Source: Porogramme epimiltina (Eukaryota > Basidiomycota > Agaricomycetes > Polyporales > Polyporaceae). Taken from it: a DNA stretch of 11,066 bases. The position numbers and the translations under genes are program-made. The stretch's first letter is position 1, and each line of letters starts with the position of its first letter. The notes beneath the pieces are model-generated. The model was given only the letters and a program-made list of their open reading frames with translations. It made no database searches and was not told the origin of the DNA. The stretch is taken from assembly GCA_900155495.1 (NCBI GenBank), contig FTLJ01000912.1, positions 1 to 11,066 on the forward strand, read 5' to 3'. Of the stretch, positions 1 to 6,315 are shown piece by piece.

Positions 1-99
1 GGTGTGCTGCTGGGGGGACGCGGGGAGGATGAGGTGCATGGGCGCGCGCATGGCCTGCATGACCTCGGGGGGAAGGCTGTCGAAGCAGATCATCGTGGG
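1..99 (-). CDS. Possible 5' part of an exon running off the window edge, function unknown
   Basis: On the minus strand a CT-rich tract ends in TCCTCAG next to position 99, which looks like a splice acceptor. Just inside it is an ATG at 93-91, and the frame then stays open for 31 codons to the window edge. The protein begins MICFDSLPPEVMQAM and continues with a proline- and histidine-containing stretch. The LPPEV string recalls the start of F-box domains (LPxEL/V), but the rest of that domain cannot be seen, so this is only a hint. The ATG could be the real start, with the acceptor ending a 5' UTR intron, or an internal methionine. The kinase relic at 640-760 lies upstream on the same strand; nothing shows that the two belong to one gene. 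Codon use is GC-rich, as expected for a real fungal exon. Confidence 0.35.
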
Positions 100-334
100 C
101 TGAGGAGAGGGCGAGAGCGAGTGTGTCAGCGGGTCCGGAATTGAAGGCCTCGGCACCGTTCCAGCCTGCGCCCCCGCCGCCACCGCGGGCGGGCCCTGAT
201 CCCTACTGTACGCGGCCCCCCAAGGCGCGGCCGCACGCCTGCTCTTGCACTGTCACCGTCACCGTGGCACAGGGCTCCTCCGCCGCGAACGTCGCACGCG
301 CCCCACCCATCTCCGGTGGGGCCTCCTGGTCGGA

Positions 335-394
335 CCTGCGCCTGAGACTGAGCCTGCGCCTGAGACTGAGCCTGCGCCTGAACCTGAACCTGAG
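335..394. repeat. 18-base tandem repeat, about 3.3 copies
   Basis: Two exact copies of an 18-base unit (335-352 and 353-370) are followed by a diverged third copy (371-388) and a partial fourth. The unit is itself made of CCTGCG/CCTGAG/CCTGAA hexamers. Because its length is a multiple of three it translates as a six-residue repeat in every frame: Pro-Ala-Pro-Glu-Thr-Glu on the plus strand, or a Gln-Ala/Gln-Ser repeat on the minus strand. The minus strand agrees with the kinase relic and the edge exon, so it could be a Q-rich linker in a decayed protein. No recognisable domain surrounds it. Confidence 0.8.
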
Positions 395-549
395 CTCTGG
401 CGCATCTGCAGTGGGATGGAGGCAACGAGCTCGCTCCCACGATCTTCGTCCCATTCGCGCTCGTCCAGCGCATATGAGTGCGACCCCTCTGCCGCGTCGG
501 CGGGGGCGAGCGCCTCGCTCCTTCCAAGGGGAGAGGACGCAGAAAGAAT

Positions 550-760
550 CTAAAAAGTCAAGTAAGGTGAGGCGACGGTGCGGGTCCGCAAACAAACACC
601 GGCAGAGGAGGCGCACGGTGCTGGGGTGAGCAGGAGCATGGAAGCATCCTCACTCAGGAGGATGTTCTCGGGCTTGAGGCCACGGTGAGCGACGACATGT
701 GGCGACGGCATCCATGTCGGACATCGTGCGGAGTTGCCCTCGCACGTTATCGAGTCTTGT
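550..760 (-). pseudogene. Protein kinase relic (catalytic loop only)
   Basis: Reading the minus strand from about 740 to 640, one frame gives VVAHRGLKPENILLSED, which matches kinase subdomain VIB (consensus HRDLKPENIL). The catalytic aspartate of HRD is replaced by glycine (HRG), which would abolish normal phosphotransfer. A preceding stretch in another frame (QLRTMSDMDAVA) resembles the helix that comes before the loop, implying a frameshift just before it. The DFG motif, activation loop and APE that should follow are not found. A 50-base intron-like segment at 599-550 (donor GTGTTTGT, acceptor TTTTTAG, branch-like TTGAC) lies downstream on this strand. I infer a Ser/Thr kinase fragment. The family cannot be placed, and a chance match to part of the motif is possible but unlikely for nine consecutive consensus residues. 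Confidence 0.5.
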
Positions 761-1069
761 GTGCTGGTCGTGCGCGATGAGGACGCTGATAGGGCTCCGG
801 CGGCGTGGGGTTTAGACGATTAGGTAATCACTTGATGCGCGTCGCTCAGGCAAGCCCCCCAAAGGGGCCTCCCCCGACCATATATCAGTACAGCCCCTTC
901 CGCGTTGTCCCTTCTCACTCCTTGCCCTCCTCCCTCCATCTTTCGTCTCCCTCATCAACCGTACCATACGCCGAGACCGCATCCTTGCCCGCCTCCTCTT
1001 CGACATCGCCTAGTAGGCTGAAGACGTCGATACTACTAACCTCCATACGCAATCACGGGGCCTCGTCAG
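761..1069. other. No gene recognised; CT-rich leader-like stretch
   Basis: Nothing here matches a known family. A short AT run (TATATC at 881-886) sits in otherwise GC-rich DNA and is followed by a CT-rich tract at 900-1000, an arrangement common upstream of fungal genes. TACTAAC at about 1035, followed by TCAG near 1069, could be the branch point and acceptor of a further intron belonging to the unit that follows. An 89-codon open stretch on the plus strand at 805-1074 is Ser/Pro-rich and of low complexity, so I do not call it a gene. Confidence 0.4.
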
Positions 1070-1600
1070 GATGAGTAGCATAGGTAAGAACGTTCACATA
1101 CCGGGGCAGCAGCGGAATCACGTCTGACCACATCTTCTCCTGTCTCCATAGCGAGCTCAGCTATGAGGCAGGTGTGGAGCTGCACTCGCTCAGCAGCGGC
1201 TTAGCCAACTCCACGACACCCTCTGTGGCAACCTCGTATGTTTCGCGCATCCAGTTGCATCTTACGACCCCACTCACCGTCGTCAGTAGCCGCAAACCTT
1301 GCTCCTTATCCGCCTACCCTCGGTTCGTCAGTCACCATAGTAAGTTCACACGCAAACTCAGACAGATTCACGACGCTGACTGATCCCCATAGGTGCTCGC
1401 CCAGTCCACGGCCCTTTTGAACCTCGTCAGTATACGATGTGGTCTGTCGCTCATGTTCGTATGACAACCAACGGGGCTTCTAGGGTGTGTGAGCCACCGC
1501 TGCTCACATCGTGACCACGGATCCAGCTGGTAAGTAATTCGTTGTCCCTGTCAATGCGTCTCGCTCTAACGCCTTCAAACATAGGGTATTCTCCTTTGCA
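1070..1600 (+). other. Candidate spliced transcription unit with three introns; coding status unclear
   Basis: Three segments on the plus strand have every mark of short fungal introns. They are 1084-1151 (68 bases, donor GTAAGA, branch CTGAC, acceptor CATAG), 1340-1392 (53 bases, donor GTAAGT, branch CTGAC, acceptor CATAG) and 1530-1584 (55 bases, donor GTAAGT, branch CTAAC, acceptor CATAG). Removing the middle intron leaves a frame open from 1153 to a TGA at 1512, about 102 codons, with phase kept across the junction. However, no ATG opens that frame, and the sequence before the first intron carries a stop in it. The third intron falls after the TGA. The protein is Ser/Thr-rich and matches no family I know. 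It could be a decayed gene with surviving splice sites, a spliced non-coding RNA, or a gene whose true first exon I missed. Confidence 0.45.
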
Positions 1601-1835
1601 ACTCACTAACGGTATATCCGAGATCGGCGAGTAGTCAGTTCGCCGCGGTCTGGGATGGCGGCTGCGTGGTGGTAGTAATAGTGTTGCATTAGAAATTGTA
1701 TAGTCTCGTCCTCGTCTTGTCTGTAGTTCTAGTGCTTCCAATCAATATATCGCTATATTTTAATATCTTTTTCGAGTGATTCAGCCTGAGCAGGATCCCA
1801 GAACAACCCCTCGGACCAGTCGTACGTTGATCAGA
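1601..1835. other. AT-rich spacer, possible 3' end
   Basis: After the last candidate intron the sequence turns AT-rich around 1743-1775 (runs such as ATATTTTAATATC), which would suit a 3' UTR or polyadenylation region of the preceding unit. No gene is recognised on either strand; a 96-codon open stretch on the minus strand (1741-1451) crosses the candidate introns and has no family resemblance. Confidence 0.3.
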
Positions 1836-2110
1836 CAGCCTCCTATGTACATACGCGCGCACGTCTGACCAGACGTGGACTGATGAATGAGATCGCGCTG
1901 CGACATTTGGTCAGGTATTGGTCATCCGTGTCCCCACATATGTTCGCACCCGATCATACAGCCCCTCACGCCCGGTCGCACTTGGTCTGACGTGCACCCA
2001 CGTATGGTCACGCATCATCAGACATGCACGCTGATGTGCATCCTGCGCGGCTGCCCAGTGCAGCCACCTCAAAACGACTGCGCGCGACGCGCGCGCGCAC
2101 CCTAAACGTC
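1836..2110. promoter_or_regulatory. Cluster of CAGAC/GTCTG motifs with a palindrome
   Basis: A near-perfect palindrome at 1861-1876 has arms ACGTCTG and CAGACGT separated by two bases. Related half-sites recur nearby: TCAGAC near 1833 and 2018, and GTCTGACGTG near 1986. Clustered half-sites within about 420 bases upstream of the TATA box at 2255 would fit binding sites for a dimeric regulator, and TGACGT is the core of bZIP/CREB-type sites. This is inference from motif shape only. The same stretch holds alternating GC runs (GCGCGACGCGCGCGCGC at about 2081-2097). No coding sequence is recognised. Confidence 0.3.
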
Positions 2111-2254
2111 CACCGACGACCCCCAAAAGCACGATCGTCTTCCGGACGACGCCGCACCACAACCCCGTTCCGATCGTTCCCTCTCGCCCGTTTTCCCTGT
2201 GTTTCGCCGGCTCGTGCACCGTTTATCCGTGCAGTTTTCGGTCCTTCCTGTATG

Positions 2255-2263
2255 TATATAAAT
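2255..2263 (+). promoter_or_regulatory. TATA box with CT-rich leader, no recognisable gene downstream
   Basis: TATATAAAT is a strong match to the eukaryotic TATA element. About 30 bases on, around 2285, a plausible start region leads into a CT-rich tract running to about 2500, as in many basidiomycete 5' leaders. The first ATG after it is near 2556 and opens only about 27 codons. The promoter may therefore drive a non-coding RNA, a gene that has decayed, or the transcript of a solo LTR. No second copy that would form an LTR pair is present in the window. Confidence 0.45.
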
Positions 2264-2309
2264 CCTGCCTCAGAGCAGACGAATATCAGCTTTGTTTTGT
2301 CACCTTCCG

Positions 2310-3007
2310 GCTCACTCGTCTTCGTCGCCCCTTCTCAGCTCGCGCATCGGCGCACTCGTCTTTCGTATTTTCTTTATCTCGTTGTTTTATCGACAGTATC
2401 TCACGTCCGCCTCCGGCCTCCTACCTTCGCCTCGGCCTTCGGCCTCGGTCCTCTCTCTCCTCTCACTCCCCGCGCGCAAGCTTGCCCGACTCGCCTCCGT
2501 GACCCTCGCCCCCAGCAGACCTCCCGGTTCGCGTCACATCAACGCGCACGCCGCACATGACCGGGCATTATCTGACAGCGCGCGGGGTCTGGTAACCGGC
2601 CGGTCATACCAGGGGGCACGCATGATAATATTAATGTAATATATTGTATTCGACATTAGGCCAGACACGAGTAGTGGCTGGCCATTCATTGCCTGTAAGA
2701 ATAAGTATTGTAGGTAACTACTATGTTTATCATACTCTGGCACCAGACTTCCGGAATTTCACTGATGAGAGTGACAAACTAAAAATGGACAGTTGTGGGA
2801 TACAAGACTGAGGGAGACAGAGACGGCAGTGTGTGCGACACGACTGAGCAGCTAGGAGGGCAGAGGGATCAAGTGGCGGTGCGCCTGCGGTGGGAAGGCT
2901 CGCGCTGCCACGAAGGGACATCGAAAGATATTAGGACTATAGTAGACTAGAGTAGATCAGTGCAGACAAAACAGAGAACGAGATTGATACGTAGTGGGAA
3001 ACAAGCG
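2310..3007. other. No gene recognised; leader-like DNA, palindrome and AT-rich stretch
   Basis: The first part (2310-2530) is CT-rich and open on the plus strand but of low complexity (Ser, Pro, Arg, Leu), like a leader. A 24-base imperfect palindrome centred on ACCGGCCGGT lies at 2589-2612, with outer arms CTGGTA and TACCAG. It is followed by an AT-rich run at 2622-2660. From 2750 to 3007 nothing is recognised on either strand; this last part is the left flank of the hAT-like insertion. Confidence 0.4.
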
Positions 3008-3015
3008 CGAGCAAC
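3008..3015. repeat. Left 8-base target-site duplication (CGAGCAAC)
   Basis: CGAGCAAC directly precedes the left terminus of the hAT-like element and is repeated exactly at 3889-3896 after the right terminus. An 8-base duplication is the hallmark of hAT-superfamily insertion. That both copies are still identical suggests a fairly recent insertion. Confidence 0.9.
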
Positions 3016-3888
3016 TAGTGATTTGCACGGCCCGGCTCGGCCTGAAAGCCCCGGCTTTGGCCTGGCTTCGGGCGGCTCAGGCTTGCCCACGACACAAGCC
3101 GGGCCCCAGGCCCTCACAAGCCGCAAGCCGTGGCCTGGCCCGGCTCGGGGCCACGGCTTTTACGATGCTACGCCACTACCCCTTACAGCCCTCACCGGCG
3201 CAGTACCCCACCTGGGTTGTACACCTCCTCTCGACGCTAGATATGTGCAGCGGTCTCACCCCTGCCACTCCCCGGAAGACTGCACCCGCATTATGAAGGT
3301 GCGCGTGCAACAGTGGCTGCTCGAGCGGGGGCCGGCGAGTTGCTCGCGGCCCAAGGACGCCCAGGATGTCGAGCGGTCTTCAGTGTTGGTTGACACACCG
3401 CTTCATTTTCTGCATGGGCATGCGCGAAATGTCCAGGTGAGTTGCTTGGATAGAGTTAGAGTTGCTCCAGTATAACACATACCCTCATCCAGTCTGACCG
3501 CTTGGCGCAGAAACCGAGAGACTGAAGGCGGACGTAGACCCATGTTCGGCGGCAGATGCCTTCTCCATGACGTCGGTTGTCGTATTTCTGCCTGTCGTCC
3601 GTCCTTATTAGCTCACATCATTGACCCTTGTGATAGTTCATCATTTTCTTCAAGAAATCCACCTCTTGTCAGCTCGGTGAGGTGAAGGCGGCAACCACAA
3701 GCAGGCTCTGAGCCTCTACAAGTCGGCCCGACTGGAAGCCGCGGCTTTTTGGCCTGGCCCGGCTTTACACAAACTGAGGCCGGGCCGTCGAGCCCTTGGA
3801 GGCCGTAGACACGGCTCGGCTCGGCCCGGCTTCTGAACGGCTCAGCCTCACGGCTTCGCAGCCTGAGCCCGAGCCGTGCAAATCACTA
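3016..3888. mobile_element. Non-autonomous hAT-like DNA transposon, 873 bases
   Basis: The two ends match in inverted orientation: TAGTGATTTGCACGGC at 3016-3031, and its reverse complement at 3873-3888. An exact 8-base duplication flanks the pair. Both ends continue into subterminal DNA packed with GGCCCGGCT/AGCCGGGCC-type motifs in both orientations (about 3028-3155 and 3722-3875). One 14-base string, GGCCTGGCCCGGCT, occurs at 3132-3145 and again at 3751-3764. Dense subterminal motifs like these serve as transposase-binding sites in known hAT elements, and terminal inverted repeats with an 8-base duplication define that superfamily. There is no transposase frame inside (no hATC dimerisation region, no BED finger), so it would need a transposase supplied in trans. 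The middle holds an intron-like segment described separately. The subterminal sequence is also rich in GC palindromes such as AAGCCGCGGCTT at 3736-3747. Confidence 0.88.
3295..3600 (+). other. Intron-bearing segment inside the hAT-like element, possibly a captured gene piece
   Basis: Between the two GC-rich subterminal zones the composition changes. A plus-strand frame beginning MKVRVQQWLLERG at 3295 runs to a splice-like donor (CAG then GTGAGT at 3437). An acceptor GGCGCAG ends at 3510 with CTGAC shortly before it, giving a 74-base intron. After the junction one frame stays open for about 35 codons. The protein resembles nothing I recognise. Non-autonomous DNA transposons often carry pieces of host genes or leftovers of their own transposase; either would explain an intron here. 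The evidence is limited to splice signals and local composition. Confidence 0.35.
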
Positions 3889-3896
3889 CGAGCAAC
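3889..3896. repeat. Right 8-base target-site duplication (CGAGCAAC)
   Basis: Exact copy of 3008-3015, adjoining the right terminus of the hAT-like element. Removing 3016-3896 would restore the pre-insertion site. Confidence 0.9.
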
Positions 3897-4306
3897 AGGC
3901 GGGCGCGAGCGCGGACGAGTCCGAGTCGCGCGTCACCGGGGTCGGGGTCAAGATGCGGTGTCACCGTCAGATGTTGCGGTCGTGATCGTTTTAGGGGTAG
4001 CCGTATTTTGAAGACAGACGCGGTGCAGTACGGAGTCGAGAGTCGGTCTTGAGCTGTTATCGACATGTTTCAGTGATCTGTTTTCAATCGTGTTCCATGC
4101 GTCAGATTTGTGTGGGGCTCCTCCCTAGTGGGATCAAATGATGGGGCTTGCTCGCCGCTTCCCCGTGGCTTCATCAGTAAAACGTGCAAGTCCTGACGCG
4201 CGTAAGGCGCGCGGTTGGGCGCTACCTTGCTTCTTCCCTTGCCCTCTGCTCGTCTTCGCTCCCCCTCACGCCCACAACCCCCCTGCCACCCCAAAATCGC
4301 CTCCAA
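3897..4306. other. No gene recognised; ends in a CT-rich leader
   Basis: This is the right flank of the transposon. No family is recognised on either strand. From about 4225 the plus strand becomes CT- and CCC-rich up to the ATG at 4307, which looks like the 5' leader of a fungal gene. Confidence 0.35.
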
Positions 4307-4482
4307 ATGTCTTCGCATGCTCCAATACAACTATATTCTCCGATATGGCGACCCTCCACGCAACATTAAGACCTCCGCGAGAGCAAAGTTCTAAAACTAC
4401 GACCAGACTCAGCCAAGCAACATACCGGAAGCACGGCGCTGCAGGGCACGCAGGAGACGCGGGTTTTTAGCACTGGGCACAG
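4307..4482 (+). pseudogene. Possible decayed first exon, function unknown
   Basis: A leader-like CT-rich tract ends in CCAAATGTC, a good context for a fungal start codon. The frame opens MSSHAPIQLYSPIWRPSTQH, meets a TAA at 4367-4369, then continues in the same frame without a stop for 37 codons to a consensus donor (CAG then GTAAGT at 4483). The part after the stop includes KVLKLRPDSAKQ and STALQGTQETRVFS, whose mixed, hydrophilic composition looks coding rather than random. A following acceptor could be TTCAAG at 4526 (44 bases, with CTAATG as a branch candidate), but the next exon is not recognised. I cannot name a family. The single stop makes this a likely pseudogene, unless the true start is elsewhere. 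Confidence 0.35.
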
Positions 4483-4526
4483 GTAAGTGCATCCTAATGT
4501 TGCTATACGCCTTCCCCGGCTTCAAG

Positions 4527-4896
4527 AGCCTTCCCACATATCAATACGGGCCCTACCGCCGCGCGCCTCGTCCCCTCCCCCTGTTGCCATCCCCCCCTAT
4601 GGTAACCTGTGCACCCGTACCTTAGACTCCCTTGGCTGCCCTCGTCGTCCGTTTGTGTTGCTTAGAATACCCTTCTTTTGGCGTTGCCGTGTTCGAGAGC
4701 GGCAACAGGGGGGAGCTGCATAGATACAAGTTTCCACTATCTACCTCATGTATTCTACAATTATCTTTGTGAAAATTACACGCTCGAGTGTACATATCAT
4801 ATTCATAGAAGCTCGAAAAGATTTGGGGCCCAGCGCGCGACATTTGACGTGCCCAAAGAGCGAAGACCACCAAGCTGCAGGCAGGCGCTACACAAC
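4527..4896. other. No gene recognised
   Basis: Composition drifts from CT-rich (4527-4620) to more AT-rich (4730-4820). A short hairpin with 7-base arms GTTGCCG and CGGCAAC lies near 4684-4707. No coding sequence on either strand resembles a known family. Confidence 0.35.
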
Positions 4897-5045
4897 CAGT
4901 GAAGTCCTTAAAATGTCCTTAATCCCTTACGGTCCTTACGGCCTTAACGACCCTTACCGCTCCTTACCGCTCCTTATTAAGGCGCTGAAGGACTGTTAAG
5001 GGCTGTGCAGGTTTTACTGATGACTTGAGAATGCATGTCCTTAAA
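4897..5045. repeat. Array of CCTTA motifs folding back on itself
   Basis: CCTTA occurs at about 4906, 4917, 4925, 4934, 4942, 4952, 4962 and 4972, a spacing of 8-11 bases that is close to one helical turn. Within it is a clear 10-base tandem unit (CCTTACCGCT). The inverse motif TAAGG follows near 4979 and 4997, with a GAAGGAC at about 4987, and a further CCTTAAAG lies near 5039. The outer parts (about 4903-4926 and 4982-5005) pair as an imperfect inverted repeat. The left edge, CAGTGAAG at 4897, resembles the end of some hAT elements, but no matching right terminus or target duplication was found. It could be the subterminal region of a decayed transposon, a minisatellite, or a protein-binding array. 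Confidence 0.6.
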
Positions 5046-5479
5046 GAGGGCTTGTTTCCGGGGCTTGGGCAAGCACTTGTAAAAGTCGAGCAACAAAGAT
5101 GTAATACGATATACGATATCCTACTATGATATGAACATAGGTGCACGGCAGGAAGGTGGTATGTATGCGGGGGCAGGGACCCGGGTTCGGGTTCGGGTTC
5201 GAGCGTGTGCGCGCGATAACACAGGGCGGATTGCAGGGCGTGGCGAGGTCGCACTAATGGCCACGCGTCGATGTGCGGTCGGTAACCCGCGAGTTGCGAG
5301 GTGTGGGGCGCGTGGCGGGAGGTGTGTCGGGTTACGGTGTGGGTGGCGCGGGCGACGCGAGCCCTATCGTGGGCAAAGGTGATAGCAGGGGGCGGTCGCG
5401 GTCGTGGCCAGGCCCGGGGTCGCGTTAGCGCCGGCTGCTGGATCTTGTCCACGAAGGTGGGGGTGGCAGAGACCACGCC
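5046..5479. other. GC-rich spacer beyond the cyclin relic
   Basis: No separate gene is recognised. The minus strand is open for a long way here (Pro, Arg, His and Thr-rich), which may be the degenerate tail of the cyclin relic or simply GC-rich DNA without stops. A hexamer run GGGTTC repeats three times at 5184-5202. ATACGAT is repeated around 5105-5119. Confidence 0.35.
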
Positions 5480-5701
5480 GGCTTGGTAGGGCGCAGTGGA
5501 GGGCATGGGGATGGCGCGGGGGGCGGAGGGGCGTGCAGACGACGCGGGCGACGTCAACGTCAACAACGACATGGTCGACTTGGGTGTATCAGGCGTATCT
5601 GGGGTGGTGCAACGTGGGCTGCAACGTGGACGGGGGCTGCTGAGTATTGCCGGCAAAGGCCGGGGTAGACAAGACGGCGCCGGATTGGTAGGGCGCAGCT
5701 C
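5453..5701. repeat. Two diverged direct repeats 202 bases apart in the cyclin tail
   Basis: TTGGTAGGGCGCAG occurs at 5483-5496 and 5685-5698, and similarity extends over about 45 bases to the left of each. On the minus strand both copies encode a similar peptide pattern (APYQxGxVxxTPxF, then QQP), but 202 is not a multiple of three, so the copies lie in different frames. This fits an internal duplication in a low-complexity protein tail followed by indel decay. Confidence 0.6.
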
Positions 5702-6124
5702 ACGGTATGAGAGAGGGCGCAGGGGACTGGAGAACCTACGTGGGATATAGCCCCTGGCCCTTGAAGTAACGGTGGACCTTCTGTTCCAATTGCTTCAACG
5801 CATTGGGCTCCATGCTCGGAGCTGCCACTCGATGTACGAGCACATCTCCCGCTCTGTGTGGTTGATTTCCTGAAGAGCGGACATGGCAAGTGCAACGAAG
5901 GTGACAGCGATGTGGAGCCGTGTACGATGGAGGGCATACGCGTTGGTGACGGGAGGCGATGGGGAGGGGGTCACGGTCTTCGAGAGGGGAGGGAGGCCGT
6001 GACACGCAAAACAAATGCGTTACAAACCGTGCGCAGAGCTTTGCGGTGTCTGCATGGGCGTAGCACGGATCCTTTTTGGAAGTGAGAAGGGGGATCGGGG
6101 AAGGTTGGGTGGCACTATACTCAC
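5480..6124 (-). pseudogene. Cyclin relic with the middle of the cyclin box missing
   Basis: On the minus strand, a 75-base intron at 6124-6050 (donor GTGAGTAT, acceptor CCATGCAG) leads into TAKLCARFVTHLF, the start of the cyclin box in a family of basidiomycete cyclins. After a frame change comes AYALHRTRLHIAVTF (5936-5892), then, after only about eight residues, EINHTEREMCSYIEWQL (5866-5816). A frameshift follows, then MEPNALKQLEQKVHRYF and KGQGLYPT (5814-5740), with TAG where a tyrosine is expected. The remainder to about 5480 is a Pro/Ser/Thr-rich tail (TTPDTPDTPKS) like those ending such cyclins. In intact relatives roughly 40-50 residues, including the conserved lysine-containing helix, separate the LHRTRL and EINxxEREM blocks; here they are gone. 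Cyclins bind and activate cyclin-dependent kinases through this box, so the product would not work. Several frameshifts, one stop and the deletion make it a pseudogene. Residue strings are as seen; the family assignment is from memory. Confidence 0.78.
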
Positions 6125-6315
6125 CACCACGGGGTACGTGCTAGTGCCTGCTACAGGGGGGGGCGACTTGGACTGCCTCTTGAAGGGGCTCGCTCGAGTG
6201 GCGGGCGGTGGATTGACTAGAGACGGCGGAGGTATCAGGAATCAGAGACGGCGGAAAGACGAGTTAGGTAGGGCCGGAGGGGCTGTATTATAGTCTACGT
6301 TGTACTAAGCGCCCT
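6125..6315. other. Spacer between two minus-strand relics
   Basis: This probably includes the poorly conserved N-terminal part of the cyclin relic on the minus strand: a short open stretch reaches the donor at 6124, but nothing in it is diagnostic. AGAGACGGCGGA is repeated directly at 6219-6230 and 6244-6255. Confidence 0.3.

Noticed and set aside
123..629. Plus-strand 168-codon frame
   Set aside because: It is dominated by Arg, Pro and Leu repeats, runs antisense to the kinase relic and the tandem repeat, and has no recognisable domain.
4684..4720. tRNA T-arm-like GTTCGAGA between GTTGCCG and CGGCAAC
   Set aside because: No acceptor stem, D-arm or anticodon arm fits around it; it is a simple short hairpin. 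No tRNA or rRNA gene was found in the window.
4897..5010. Fold-back element with its own target duplication
   Set aside because: The arms pair imperfectly, but the flanks (CTACACAAC and GTTTTACTG) do not match, so there is no sign of a discrete small transposon.
4964..5656. Long minus-strand open frame of 230 codons
   Set aside because: It begins at a TTG, is low-complexity (Pro, Arg, His, Thr), crosses the CCTTA array, and only its first part coincides with the cyclin tail in one of several frames. GC-rich DNA yields such stop-poor stretches by chance.
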